Positions 26,769 through 38,603 of a stretch of 64,000 nt of DNA are shown here, piece after piece. The translations under genes and the position numbers were made by a program. Within the stretch, counting starts at the first letter, position 1, and every line of letters begins with the position of its first letter. The notes below the pieces were generated by a model that saw only the letters and a program-made list of their open reading frames with translations, searched no databases and was not told the origin of the DNA. Origin of the DNA: Rhabditophanes sp. KR3021 (Eukaryota; Nematoda; Chromadorea; Rhabditida; Alloionematidae); the NCBI GenBank assembly GCA_963281155.1, contig CAUJLY010000006.1, positions 9,672,001 to 9,736,000 on the forward strand, written 5' to 3'.

Positions 26769-27572
26769 ATTTCTTTTTAATCTTCAAAATTAGATAATTC
26801 TTTCGAGAACATTATCAATCTCAATAATAATCTTTTCATTAACAAGCTTGAGACAAGTTCTCCATCAAGTATTCACTTGTAAATGTTGCACAAACTACAT
26901 ATAAAAAAGCAGACTACTCTTTTTTAACCCTTATTGTAACTTGATTTTTTATATTCAAAAAGAAACATCAATAATCAGCGTAAAACAAGTTAAGTATGAA
27001 AAAATTTAAATAATTATTTATTAAAACATAATATTGATGGTAAGACAAGCTTATAAAAATTCAATAGATACACATTTTTGCAACTTTCTTTACAGTTTTT
27101 TTAATTTAATGATCTGGATTTGTGCAGTGTTTCAAAAAGTGGTATGTTCCCATTGTGTTCACTATCAATACTGTTGTACTTTTGGAATTTATGTGAGGTC
27201 TTTTGTTTAACATGTCGTTGTCAAACAATCCTCATTCTTAGTTTACTTTTTTAGGTGCATTAAAAAATCAACATATTAATTTGTGTGTATGTATTGTTTA
27301 GGTGGTGGGCAAAGCATGTTTCTAGTAGCAAATTGGTATGTGGGAAGTTATAACTTGACAGTTATTGTTATTTTTTACACCTGTAGTTGAACAAAACAAT
27401 CAAAAGGTATCTGAGATATTAAAGTACTCCAGAAGTGTCTTAATAGACTACTAACTAATAGATCTTACATGTAATAAGGAGGAGAGGTTTCGACACAGCA
27501 AATCTAGTTTAATCAGGTACGATGGCTGTATGCATAGACTCTTTTCAAATATTACCACTTATTCAGATTCGG
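26769..27572. other. AT-rich non-coding region
   Basis: No coding signal; it ends in the TATA box of the following gene. Confidence 0.5.
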
Positions 27573-27579
27573 TATAAAA
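27573..27579 (+). promoter_or_regulatory. TATA box
   Basis: GGTATAAAAGG 44 bp upstream of the ATG of the Thr/Cys-rich gene. This is the right distance for a core promoter with a very short 5' UTR. Confidence 0.65.
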
Positions 27580-27622
27580 GGAATGAGGAATCGAATTGTT
27601 TTCATAAGCTTAAGTTTAAAGC

Positions 27623-28560
27623 ATGTTCTCTCAAAAGCAAATCCTTTGTATCTTCGTCTCTTCTTTGATGGCAATTAGCTCTATTCAGGTAACATTTGTC
27701 TTTATTCAGTTCATTAATTGTTTAGGGTGCTACGATTCGGGACAAAAGACAATGCGGATGTGTTCAACCAATTCCTCAAACCTTTGCTGACCCAACTTGT
27801 AATTGTAATCAATCATTCGAAGCTCTCTTCCAAGCTACAATTAAAGTTGTCTGCAGTTGTTCTGAACCATCTCTTACTACCACAACGGCTCCAACCACTG
27901 TTTCAACTATCCCATCTACTACTGCCCAAACTACTACGACCACCTCAACCACTGAAGCCCCTACCACAACACTCGTCCCCATCAACCACAATTGCCCCAG
28001 CTTATTCGCCATGCCAATGTGATGATTCTGCAGGTAGCAATCAGCATATCATCATTAATATCGGAAATGCCTGTGTAAACCAATGTCAAAACTCATGCCA
28101 AAACAGTTGCTTGTTCTCAGTGAATGTTGTCCACAAACAAGCTTGTGCTCCTTCATGTACAAACGCCTGCATGAATTCATGTGTCCAATATGACCCAACT
28201 ACCACTACAATTCCAACCACGACATCTACTACTACCACTACGACTGAGGCACCTACCACTACAACTACGACTGAGGCACCTACCACTACCACTACAACAA
28301 TGGCCCCAACTACAACAACCGGTCCAATGTGCATGCCAGCCTGTCAACAATCATGCCTTTCAGTTTGCTTCGAAGACGCAACCGCATCCCAAGCCGATCA
28401 ACAGAAGTGCCGTCCCAATTGCCAATCAGCTTGTTCAAACGCCTGTGCCGATACCGTCATCCCCTGCACCACTTCCATCACCCTCGGCCCTATCTCGTTC
28501 GGGTGCGCATGTCCACAAGGCTACGACTCCTGCAACTCCTCCCAATGCTGTAGACGTTAA
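27623..28560 (+). CDS. Secreted Thr-rich, Cys-rich protein, frame broken
   Basis: Exon 27623-27688 encodes a signal peptide (MFSQKQILCIFVSSLMAISS); the intron is 27689-27725 (37 nt); exon 2 runs 27726-28560. After the signal comes RDKRQCGCV...CNCNQSF...VCSCSEP, then a Thr/Pro mucin-like stretch, then two blocks of CxxxCxxxC-type repeats (CVNQCQNSCQNSC, CAPSCTNACMNSC, CMPACQQSCLSVC, CRPNCQSACSNAC), and a CACPQGYDSC end. Between the blocks are TTTTTTEAP repeats. The signal-peptide frame and the Cys-repeat frame differ by one base near 27971. With one base fewer the product would be about 299 residues, extracellular and heavily O-glycosylated. An AATAAA is at 28647. Family not recognised beyond its composition; structural or mucosal roles are only inference. 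Confidence 0.7.
28231..28320 (+). repeat. Thr-codon minisatellite inside the Thr/Cys-rich gene
   Basis: The unit ACTGAGGCACCTACCACTAC plus a few bases is repeated and encodes TTTTTTEAP. Such arrays change length easily and are a usual site of assembly errors. Confidence 0.7.
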
Positions 28561-28652
28561 TTTCAAACCAAAAGAATACATCATCCATCTGGCGATGCAT
28601 TTATATTTGTATAAAATTGGTTAATTTTTTTGTAAATACAAAAGGAAATAAA

Positions 28653-29396
28653 CAAATTTTGAATTATTTAATTGAATTCCTCGCCATCATAACAAAATAT
28701 AATATAAATAGCTGCGTCTATTTATCCTAACCTTTTTGTTTTGCCAAATGATATTGAAGCTTAGCTATTGTGAAGGAAATACAAAAAATAATTATAATTG
28801 GTTTAGTTAAAAATATTTTATTTGAGTAAGAAAATCATTGAAATGAGTCATATTTATTAATTGAAGCTTTTTTGGTGAAATTTGCTTAGTGGTAAGTTGA
28901 AATATGATTAATCCTTTTTGTTGTGAATGGATATATTTGTTATTGCATACAAATGTTCATTATTTGTTGTCAGCATTGTTCAAATGAAGGTGTGTGGTGA
29001 TGACTAAAGTTGTCGAGAGATGTTGTTCTTGAGATGTAAAAAAGGTACAATTATAGTTTTGGGACTGTTATGTTATTATTGAGGTGGAATTGAATGAGAT
29101 ATTAAGATTGGATGTGTCTTCTAGTCATTTGATTAACTACTTTTTTTAAGTTTGTGTAGAATAGAAGTCAAAACGTGTTACTATTAATGGAGTGACTTTG
29201 AGAATAAGGAATCTCGAGTGTTTTTGGTTCGGCTAGGCTTTCCTTTGATAAATCAAGATTTACATATGTATATGAGATGGGTGAAACCACCTTAAAATGA
29301 CGAATAAAGAAAAAACCCTTTTTTGGAGATATTCTTTTGACTATTACTATTTTTGTTGTGTGTTTGGTTTGAGGACAATGGAATTAGTTGGAATGG
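28653..29396. other. Spacer between two small secreted-protein genes
   Basis: AT-rich with no ORF of coding character; its right end carries the promoter of the PAN-like gene. Confidence 0.5.
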
Positions 29397-29403
29397 TATA
29401 AAA
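29397..29403 (+). promoter_or_regulatory. TATA box
   Basis: GGTATAAAAGC 47 bp before the first ATG of the PAN/apple-like gene, in the same arrangement as the TATA box at 27573. Confidence 0.65.
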
Positions 29404-29449
29404 GCTGTTATAAATATCTTCAATTTTTGTTCAAAGACTCACTTACAAT

Positions 29450-29833
29450 TTGACAATGATTTCTCACCTACCGACAATATCTTTATTAATTATATTTTCT
29501 GTAATGCAATCTACTTTATCCTGTGCACGTAAGAATAATGTTGTCATCAACAGTGAGTCACAACAATTTCAAATTTCAGGATTGCCAGCGAATACATGGG
29601 TTGGGAGCAGAAATTTTGAGTTGATGCAATCTACGGAATGTAAAGGAGCTAAATTGTACGAAATCAGAAGTATTGTCGACATAGATCAATGTAAAACCTC
29701 CTGTCTTGAATACAATTGCAATGCCGTGAACTTGTTTCAAATAGCTGAAATGGATTTTATGTGTGAAATTTTAGGTGAAGTGGACAGTTACGAGCCTGCA
29801 CAAGGAGCCGCTTGCTATGTCGTGAATACATAA
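29450..29833 (+). CDS. Small secreted PAN/apple-like protein
   Basis: A single exon of 127 residues (125 if the second ATG at 29456 is used). A signal peptide ends near LSC-ARK. The mature part has CKGAKLYEIRSIVDIDQCK..CLEYNCNAVNLF...CEILGEV...GAACYV. This spacing of cysteines and the 'CkxxCxxxxC' core resemble PAN/apple modules, which bind proteins or sugars outside the cell. One module with no partner domain. AATAAA is at 29935. The family call rests on the Cys pattern only. Confidence 0.7.
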   Translation: MTMISHLPTISLLIIFSVMQSTLSCARKNNVVINSESQQFQISGLPANTWVGSRNFELMQSTECKGAKLYEIRSIVDIDQCKTSCLEYNCNAVNLFQIAEMDFMCEILGEVDSYEPAQGAACYVVNT

Positions 29834-31848
29834 AATGTAATTGTCTTTTTATGATGGCCCAACAAGGATAACAGTTTTTGGTTAAAATACGCATTTATTT
29901 ATCTAAATTAAAGCACTCATCAAAAGTATGGACAAATAAATATTTTAAGATTTTCTATCATTTTTTATGCCCCTACTTTTGTCATTCTGTTGAAAGTATT
30001 ATTGACTTTGATGGCACCATATTTTAACGACCCAACGCCAAAATTTATTCATAATAAAATGGCAAGCTTGTGATATTTACTTAATTTGGAAATGTTAAAA
30101 TTAATTACATTATTCAAGTCTCGACAAATGTATTTACCCAGCCAGCTTAACTAAAACTTTGTGAATAGGTCTCTCCACTTATTATTATTTATATGGTCTT
30201 CCAAACAAAAATTATCATTTTGACGTTTAAATAATTCATGAGTATCAACTAGTATATAATCATGCTATATGTGTAATTAAGCGACTGCTTATATCATATA
30301 ACTTTATACTTTCTACCCCCATTTAAAGATATAAATAAATGAATGTTTTATACGGAAAGTAAGAATTAAACATTACAGCTATATTAATTGGTGAGGCTTT
30401 AAGACTTGTTGAATTAATAGGTATATACTTACAACAACGCCCTAAAAAATGTGCCTCTTAACAAGTTGACACCCGTTTGATACCACCTGGGCCTTTGCAC
30501 ACTACTCTATTCAAAAATATTAATATGTGGTAGTTAGGGCAAAAAAGTGGTAATATTTTTGTTCCTTTTCGTCTTCAGATAGTGAAAGCAATTTGTAAGA
30601 TTTATTTATGACTCAAAATAAGTGGTAATACTCCTTTAAATTCATTACTTTCTTACTATTTTTGTTTATACATTTTTAAAAACAAATAATAAAAAATTAA
30701 AAATAATGTATTTGAATATTTAAAAATAGGATATATTTTTATATAGAGAATGCTATTGTCATTAGCTGTCAAAAAAGACTCACAACAAAAAGGAAAATTC
30801 TTTAGGTGTGTGTTTAAAAAAGTAGGTGTTTTTAATGACTTTTTTTGTACTAAAGAATATTGTTTTATTTTGAGTCGTTCAAATGATCCATTAAATGCAT
30901 TTAAATGTGTATAGATATGTTTTTTGTGATACTTTGAACAATGGTTTGTGAAACAAAGAACGATTCCTTCTTATCAGTGTTTTAGCTTGTAATCCGTGTA
31001 ATTATTCTAAATATTATAAAAATTGAGCCTGTATTATTTTTGCTGGCAATGACGGGACCCTTCTTTTCCTGCCCAGTTCCGATTACTGTGATTGACTTAC
31101 ACTTGCCTATTCTTCATAATTTTACTCACACCATTGCCGGCAAATTCGTTTATAGTATTAATAGAAAGAACCTCTTTATTATATTTGTCTTTGTATTTTT
31201 CATCTTCTAATGTTAACTTTCATCATTGTTTGATGAATATATTATGTAACGTTTATTATTCTCAAATTAAAGACATCCTTTAAGGAGAGTCAAAACAATT
31301 TCCTAGTATCTAATAAGTTGCCTTCAATTACTGTTGACTTGGTGAACCGAAAAGTGCCACCAATCTCATAAACAGACAATATGAATTGTACACACTTTTT
31401 AGTGGCTACATTTATGAATTTATCAAAAAATGTGTAGACTTTACATCATCTTTTAATTTACATTCATAGATACTTTGACTGTTTCATCAGCATTCTATTT
31501 GAATAACTAATTTGCAACTAGCTTTATATCTAATGAGCATTGAAATGAAATCGTATCCTAAATGCGTGCTTTAATTTATACCTTTGCACTTTCTTTTTGT
31601 AACTGATAGACTCCCATCAATTCTAAAGATTATTAAAAGTCAACCAAATCTCTTTTCTTTTCTAAACTTTACCGAAAAGTAGTGTACAAATTCATCTGCC
31701 AATTATTAATCATTGTTTTGCATTGAAAAGGACTATTTTGGCATACGCATTTCTAATAATTTAATTTCAGAAAAATACAAATTAAACCCAAATATAACAT
31801 CTGGAGGATTGAGTTATTTATATGGAATAGAGAACATCATAATATGCG
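29834..31848. other. AT-rich non-coding region
   Basis: 2 kb with poly(A) signal of the upstream gene at 29935 and no other supported feature. Short open frames (for example around 31092-31283) lack coding character. Confidence 0.55.
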
Positions 31849-32465
31849 ATGGTTACTTCTATTAAAGTATGGATATCTTTGATTTGTTATTTAATATCTG
31901 CCAAAACAATATCCGTTATGGGTAATAATTACAATCTTCATCGGTGTTATAGTTGCATGTCAGCACCTTATGAAGAAGCTTTTAAGGGAGATGGTTCGTT
32001 AAGCAGGTAGGTGTTTGGTTTTGGATTAAGTAAATTGTTTTGTTTAGACACTTTATTGAACCTAGAAATTTTACGAATGCATGTGACGATCCGATAGATC
32101 CTAAAAAGGTTGGAGTGGTGATGTGTAGGACGATTTGCCTTACTCTAACGCAAGACATTATTGTATTCGGAAGCAATACGGGTAAAAAATTAACAATGCG
32201 TGGTTGTTCGTCTTTGCTAACCAAAAAAGGATTTCACAATAGAACTATTGCTTTGTTTGATCGTTACGACATGTGTCGAGACGTCAAAACATCTGATCTG
32301 TTCCACTTCGATGGTGAAAACTCTCAAATCGTAACAGTTTGCAGTTGCCTGGGCGATAGATGCAACGGATCACAAAGAGTATCAGGACAAAGTTTAGGAG
32401 CCATAAATTCAATTTATCAAACATTTCTCTTAATTACATTTGTTTCTTATTATTTCTTTTTGTAA
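31849..32465 (+). CDS. Ly6/uPAR-like GPI-anchored surface protein
   Basis: Exons 31849-32006 and 32048-32465 (41-nt intron) give 191 residues. A signal peptide (VWISLICYLISAKTISV) is followed by a three-finger-type domain opening with HRCYSCMSAP and closing with CSCLGDRCNGS, the usual 'CxxDxCN' end of Ly6 domains. Ten or so cysteines lie between them. The C-terminus is hydrophobic (FLLITFVSYYFFL) after a small-residue stretch, as for a GPI signal. Likely an extracellular receptor modulator; partner unknown. A second, out-of-frame ATG at 31844 heads a 12-codon upstream frame. Confidence 0.8.
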
Positions 32466-33141
32466 AGCATTATCGCAAAATTAAAAATACGTATCGAAAG
32501 ATAGATTAATTTAATCTGTATAAGCTTATTAAAAACCTTCGGCCAAATTATATTTCGTATGTTATCAAAAGGAAGGGGGCCTGCGTGCTTATTTCTGGAT
32601 AAGAATAGCCATGTATTACACTGATTAATCACTGGAGAGTTCTCTTGTCAAAGACATAAAAATACTTTTGCCCTAACTATGTTCTTTGTGAGTGTGTAAA
32701 AGAGAGCAGCATGTGACAAAGGATTTAGCTGTCATTTGCCAAATGGTTAATTCAAAAGGATTTAGAAACCTTTTGATACATTTAGCCTAAATTTAGGACC
32801 CTCTTGTTTTATCAAATTTATATAACATTTTGGTCAAATTATTTCAACAAAAATAAACATATGTTCGTGTGATTAAATTAAAGCAGGGTGAAATAACAAC
32901 ACCTTTTTTAAATCAAAATGAATTCAATTTATGTAATTGAATATATCCAATTATTACCTTTTTTGTGATTCTTTGAAATGACATTACATAAATAATTAAG
33001 CAACAATTGAATGCTATAGAAAAATTCAACATTCTTGAGGAATAACATTTTCCAAATGTTAAAGAAACAATTTTGATGGCTGAATCATTGAATATTTTAG
33101 ATAAAAACTACAAGTTTGTGTTATACTTATCATTTTGACAA
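32466..33141. other. Spacer
   Basis: AT-rich, no supported feature. Confidence 0.5.
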
Positions 33142-34141
33142 ATGAGCTTTATAATGAAAAATGTATGGATCATATTAGTTTTTCTTGCTGTTGGAACTAA
33201 GTGTTCTGTTAAGCAATTTGGAAAAAAAGTTCCGTACTATAGTAAGTTTGAATGATGCTTTGTAATTTAATATTCTTTAAGATTACGAATACTGTGAAGG
33301 TGAGCAATTAAAATCTCAGAATTATATATTTGAAGGAGAACAGATAACTGATGTTGAAACAACTCCATGGAATATTTTTATTGCTAAAAATAGAGGAAAC
33401 GATACTAATTATAAGCAAACTTGTACTGGGACTTTGATATCACGAAAGCATGTTTTAACCGCTCAGCATTGTTTTCAAAAAGATGATTTGAAAAGCGGGA
33501 TTGCACGTTTTAGATTTATTGTGAATATTTTCTGTGAATCCGATACTGAAAAAGATTCGGATTGTATTTCGAGGCAAGTTAAATCTGCTAGAAAAGCTAA
33601 GTCATTTTATTTCGACCCAAATTTTAATAAGAATGAGTTATTGGAAACACCGGGAAGTGATTATGTCATAATTGAACTTGATGAAGAAGTTCCCATAAGA
33701 AAACATGCTTGTTTGCCATTTTTGCATGAAAGAGATGTAAAAAATGTCAAATCATTAACAGTTTATGGCTATGGCAAGTCATTGAATAAAGATATGGAAA
33801 CACAATATGACATGAAATTGAGAAAATACATTTACAATGATCCTTACATCCTTTACTCAAAATGTGAAGCTGGAAAATATTTTAAAAATTTGATTTCAAT
33901 TTTTTTACCTAAGACTGGAGGAATTTGTCATGGTGATAGCGGTGGCTCTTTAGGATTTTTCACAGATGGACAAAGATTTAACATTATTGGTGTTTCTTCG
34001 TTTGGTTTTGGTGGATGTGTATTTTCAGCCAAATTTTCAAGCTTCCTTAAATATTTCCCTGGAACGGCAACTAATCATTTTGCACAAGTTGATTGTTTTT
34101 CCCAACAGATTTATGACTTTATGCTTAAAGCATCGGAATAA
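33142..34141 (+). CDS. Secreted trypsin-like serine protease (S1 family)
   Basis: Exons 33142-33241 and 33282-34141 (40-nt intron) give 319 residues. A signal peptide (WIILVFLAVGTKCS) precedes a short pro-region; IFEGEQ near residue 50 may correspond to the activation IVGG site but is poorly conserved. The triad is present: His about 96 in LTAQHC, Asp about 160 in SDYVIIEL, Ser about 253 in GICHGDSGGSLGF. The protein ends FAQVDCFSQQIYDFMLKASE. It should be an active extracellular endopeptidase; substrate unknown. A decayed paralogue with the same intron position lies just downstream. Confidence 0.88.
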
Positions 34142-34693
34142 CACTTAAACTTTAACTTATTAAATAACTTGAGCAATTAATTCTATCTATTTTAATCACT
34201 CATCAATATGTATTTCTTACCATTGTTTCATCTAAAATATTAATAATAAGGTTTTTACCGAAATACCCCAATTTTGTTCCAGAATTTGGAACTAATTGTT
34301 TTATAAAGTTGAATGTATTGCTGATCAAATTATAATTTTATATCAAAACATCATCATTTTTGAAATTTAATGCCAACGCGCCACTTAAATAATAAAATAA
34401 TTTTTCTAAATATTCTGTTTTATTTCCCAACATTGTTCAATGTTTTGAATATAATGACTTACAAAGAAAGATATTTTCGGAACTTTCAACACATTGATAT
34501 CTTCAGAAATCTATTTAAAGTAATGTTACAGAAATAATATAAGAACAATCAAAAATGATGATTAAAATTGAACAAAAATAGACGCATTTATCAGAAATTA
34601 TTGTTAAGAAAATAAATTGCCAAAGATATGCAAAAGAAACTTATTGCAATTCCTGATTCGCTAAATATTACGTATATTTTTTCAAAGTCAAAC
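34142..34693. other. Spacer between protease gene and its pseudogene
   Basis: AT-rich, nothing recognised. Confidence 0.45.
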
Positions 34694-35720
34694 ATGTATT
34701 ACAAAATGAACATATTATGCAGTGCGTTATGCCTTATTGTTATCAAACATTCAGTACTACGTATTTTTCAAAGCGTTTCTTTTTATAGCAAGTTCGCAAG
34801 ATTGAATTAATACAACTTATTTTTCTAGATTACGACCATGGTAATAATGTAGGTAACTTTAATAACAACGAGAGAAAAGGATATAAAAACATTGAAATTG
34901 CAGCAGCTTCTTGGAGTGTCTTCATTAGGACTGACCACTATAGCGATGAATTTTGTAGTGGAACTCTAATATACAAAAAACATGTTTTGCCAAATAATCA
35001 TTGCTTTAAACTGCCTACTTTGCCTAATAGTCTCAAAGTTACTAGATTTTTAGTAAATGTTACTAATATTAAGAGTAAATCATTGGAATCAAGCATAATT
35101 GAAAGAAAAGCTAAACTAATTCATTACAACCTCCCAATACAATGCTGATGAATATAAAGTTGGCCGCCTGGATTACGTAATAATTGAATTAGATGAAGAG
35201 TTCCAATTCGGATACATGCTTGCTTATCATTTTCGCAAAAATATGAATTTAACAATTTTTAAAAGTTTGACTGTTTATGGCTACGGCTTGTCAATGGGAT
35301 TGCCCGACGAGGGTCGAGATCGGGGAACGAAAAGAACAACCGAGTTATCGAAATATTCTTATACCAATCACTGTACATCACTTAGATTGTTGAGTCTCAG
35401 AAATTGAAAATGAAGAAGTCGGAGAATTTTGTGTGGGTCTTACTGGATCAGATTTAGAAGCATTTTCCAATCATAACCCCTTCCTTCTTGAAATTCCATC
35501 TTATTCATGAGGTTCATGTGACGTATATGTACATATAATGAAAAAGAAGTTTCCATACGATGCGAGGAAATACGCTTTAAATTATTTTACACAAGTTAAT
35601 TGTATTGCCGAAGAAATTTGCAACTTTATTCTAAAAACATCTAACAAACTTTTGCAATTATATGTTGATGCATTACTTAGACAATACAATTATCCGTATG
35701 AACCACATTTTTATGAATAA
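34694..35720 (+). pseudogene. Decayed paralogue of the trypsin-like protease
   Basis: Aligned by eye with the gene at 33142-34141. Exon 1 (34694 or 34706 to 34787) still encodes a hydrophobic leader, but its intron donor is GC instead of GT (34788); acceptor TTTCTAG at 34828. The second exon keeps FCSGTLIYKKHVLPNNHCF (His position) and then stops at TGA about 35146. A shifted frame resumes with YNADEY...LDYVIIELDEE (Asp position) and SLTVYGYG, stopping at about 35405. A third frame contains EFCVGLTGSD where CHGDSGGS is expected, so the catalytic serine motif is gone, and ends FTQVNCIAEEICNFILKTS at 35720. At least two frame breaks plus loss of the active serine make this a pseudogene. Confidence 0.85.
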
Positions 35721-35953
35721 ATGTAGGGATTATATTTTAATTGCCATAAAACTACTGAATAATTACTCAAACCTTTTATTGACATTTTGTATATATTTTT
35801 AAAAACAAAAATAGTTATAAATAAATGCTTATGATACCTCAAATAAATAATTTTTTGAGCAAAACAATAAAAATTGTATTTCTTCGTGATACTTATTTGA
35901 ATTATTAAAAATGAACCAGTAAATAGATATACAGATATTGTAACAATTAGAAT

Positions 35954-36481
35954 CTATTTAAAGGCATTGTCATAACAGGTGCATGAATAAACATGATTCT
36001 CGTCTTCTAATACTTTTTCTAAATGAGTGATATGAGCAATTGCTAGGTATAGAGTTTCCAATTTACTCATTCTGGTTTTCACTAAATATGATGGCAGGAC
36101 ATTGCGAACACTTTGGAAACCATCATTAATCCATCTTACTCGAAGTCTTTCACGTTCATTACGTTGGTAAATTTTATTTCTAAAAAAATAGTTAATAATT
36201 AGCGTATAGATAAAAACTTACCCCTGATCATCCATCTGAAACGGTAAAAACAAATTGCTGTCAGAGGTAAAAGGACTAACTAATGACTCCCTATTGTTCG
36301 TATCTCGGCTGGCAGTAGATGCGATCTTATCTAATGAGTTAGAATATTGTTCTTGTAATTGATGTATACTCTTATTTGACCCCAAAAGATTTGTTGAGCA
36401 AAAGGTATTAGCAAAAGCTGTACCATAGTTCAAAGTATTTAAATAGAATGATTTCATATCCATGATTAGGTAAGCGGTCAC
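35954..36481 (-). CDS. Short bHLH transcription factor, achaete-scute-like
   Basis: Exons 36481-36222 and 36179-35954 (42-nt intron) on the minus strand give 161 residues; starts at 36463 or 36457 are also possible. Residues 93-141 form a bHLH: RNERERLRVRWINDGFQSV (basic region and helix 1), loop with PSYLVKTR, then MSKLETLYLAIAHITHLEKV (helix 2). The RNERER opening and the MSK(L/V)ETL helix 2 start match the achaete-scute group of proneural class II factors, which bind E-boxes as heterodimers with an E-protein. The basic region has Trp-Ile where ASC proteins have hydrophobic residues before N. Residues 1-86 are Ser/Asn-rich with no motif. Exact orthology (ASCL versus a neighbouring HLH group) is unsure. 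Confidence 0.82.
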
Positions 36482-37240
36482 TTAATTGGAGGTTACAATA
36501 ATAATGCGAATAAGAGTAACAAACTACACTTATACCAAACGTAACAATTAATAAGCCGGTTTAAATGAAATGAATTAAGCTATTAATAAAAAAGGCTTTT
36601 TTATGAATATCATTTAAATATTTATTCACATAAATGAACATACAATGAATGAAGAACTTGATAAAATAAACAATGGATATGTATAATCTTGAACATGGTG
36701 TGATATATTTCTTTTGAAGCTACCAAATCACATACAAACAGATGCTATATTTGGGTATATGAAAAGCAAATATGTTTAAAGGTACCTCTTTTGAATACAA
36801 ATTATGCAAACTGATATGAGATTATTAACTTTGATGAGGTGATGATAGTCGACTCTTGTTGACTGATTAATCCAAACAAATGGATACATCAAAAAAGTGT
36901 TTGTTTAACATGTCAATTGAGTTAAAAAATTATTGTAAATGGAAGTAATGTCAACTGTTTGTTGTACAAGACAATGCTCAATTTGAGATTGTCAATAATA
37001 TCATTCTAATAATAAGTGAACATCAATGATTACAAAAGTTTGTTTTATTGATGATTAGACAGAAATATGGATATATAATGTGTATAAGACATCTTTAAAA
37101 GATTATTTAAAATATTGGAGATGATTAAAGATATTTGAAAAGCTTTTTTGTTTTTACGTTCTTTTTGTTTTTCTTGTTTTTACGTTCTTTTAAGGATTAT
37201 TATGTGTATTTTAATGGTCTAATCATCATATCCAGGAGAA
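36482..37240. other. AT-rich spacer
   Basis: No coding signal. The left end should include the promoter of the bHLH gene. A direct repeat of TTTTTACGTTCTTTT occurs at about 37150-37192. Confidence 0.45.
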
Positions 37241-38603
37241 TTACACATTTTCTAATACGTCAAAATCCTCAAAACTTTGTTCATTAGTCATGTCAATGAA
37301 GGAAGATGGTCTTCGATAACGAAAAGTATTTCCATGAACAAATTTGTCATCAGCCAACTTCTTAGTAGACATAGCTTTAGAACATATTTGTGTCCCTTCC
37401 TTGGCCATGTCTCCAGATCCTTTGTTTTTATAACAGCCTGGAGATATAAATGTTTCTCTGGGCCTGATGGCAAGGTGTCTAGGTGGTAGCGTTGGAAAGT
37501 TGTAAACGTCATTTGTGAAAAAGTATTGCCCATGGGCAAAACCATTTGTAGAAGGAAGTTGTTGTCCAGCTTCAATGACTGGAAATATATTTTTCATACT
37601 TGGTTGTGCCTTTGGAGCTCCATCCAGCTTTCTTATTGTTCCTGGAGAACCGCCACAATTGGGCAAGCTAGGTTTAATTTCATTTTTCTTAACCAAATGT
37701 GATGCCTGGATTCGTAGATTTGCCACGTGAGAAGCAATAATTCTATCCTTTGCCTCGATGACCGCAATTAACCTCTTCCTTTCTTCATCAGCTTCAATTT
37801 TTTGTTTCCTCAATTTTCTGACTGCAAACCGTCTTAACTTAGCCGTTTTAACAGCATTTCTTCTTAGCATGTCCATTGCAGCTACTAATTCTCTTTCCAT
37901 TGCTTCCCTAATAGTAGTTTCATTTTTCTTTGCTTCTTTGACTGCATCTTGTTGACGGTTAAGTTCCGCAGCTTCTTTGGCTGCATCTTGTTGACGATTC
38001 AGTTCTTCAGCTTCTCTGACTGCTTTTTCCTGGATTTTTCGAACCTGATTCTGATTAAATTCTTTAATGCAGTTGTCAATTAATGCATGGCGTTCCTCAC
38101 GCGTTCCAAAATCTTCTGGTGGATAATTTATAATTATATCATTGTCATTACCTTCGAAAACTCCGAATAATCCAACATAAACAGCATAATATCTAAAATT
38201 GGTGTACTAGCAATATTCAAAAGGCATAATCTGCTATGTGCGTAAACTATTAATTTATAGAGATGTAAATTTTTTGTTTGGCATTAGATGAGGTAAGGAG
38301 AGGGTCGTTAATTTAAATATTATGATTACACACATGTGAGGATTAGTATAAGTACGTGATTATAACAACAAGCACGTTAAGGCTGGTTTTACAAGTATTA
38401 AAGTTTGCATAAGAAAATAACCCTTATGTAAAGAATCGAAAATAAACTTTACATGTGCAAATTAAAAGTAATATTTTTAAAGTTTAAAAAAACAACAAAT
38501 ACTTATTAAGTTTTATTAAAACTTACGGTTGATACTCTTGCTCATTTTGATTATCGTCTGCTTCATTAGAATTAATATTACTGGGATTTTGAAAGTCGTC
38601 CAT
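37241..38603 (-). CDS. Unrecognised charged coiled-coil protein
   Basis: Exons 38603-38527 and 38192-37241 (334-nt intron) on the minus strand give 342 residues. The start is acidic and Asn-rich (MDDFQNPSNINSNEADDNQ), followed by a short hydrophobic stretch (YYAVYVGLFGVFEG) and then a strongly charged helix from about residue 70 to 190. Inside it a 14-residue block recurs: EAEELNRQQDAAKE, AAELNRQQDAVKEA. The helix continues through MDMLRRNAVKTAKLRRFAVRKLRKQK and IEADEERKRLIAVIEAKDR, typical of a coiled coil. The C-terminal 150 residues look disordered. I do not recognise the family. Frame openness across 950 bp and in-frame splicing support that it is real. Confidence 0.7.

Noticed and set aside
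27718..27970. Continuous frame that would place a Leu-rich N-terminus before the Cys repeats
   Set aside because: The other frame carries the signal peptide, the cysteine pairs and the Thr-rich run from a clean splice site; the Leu-rich reading is a frame artefact.
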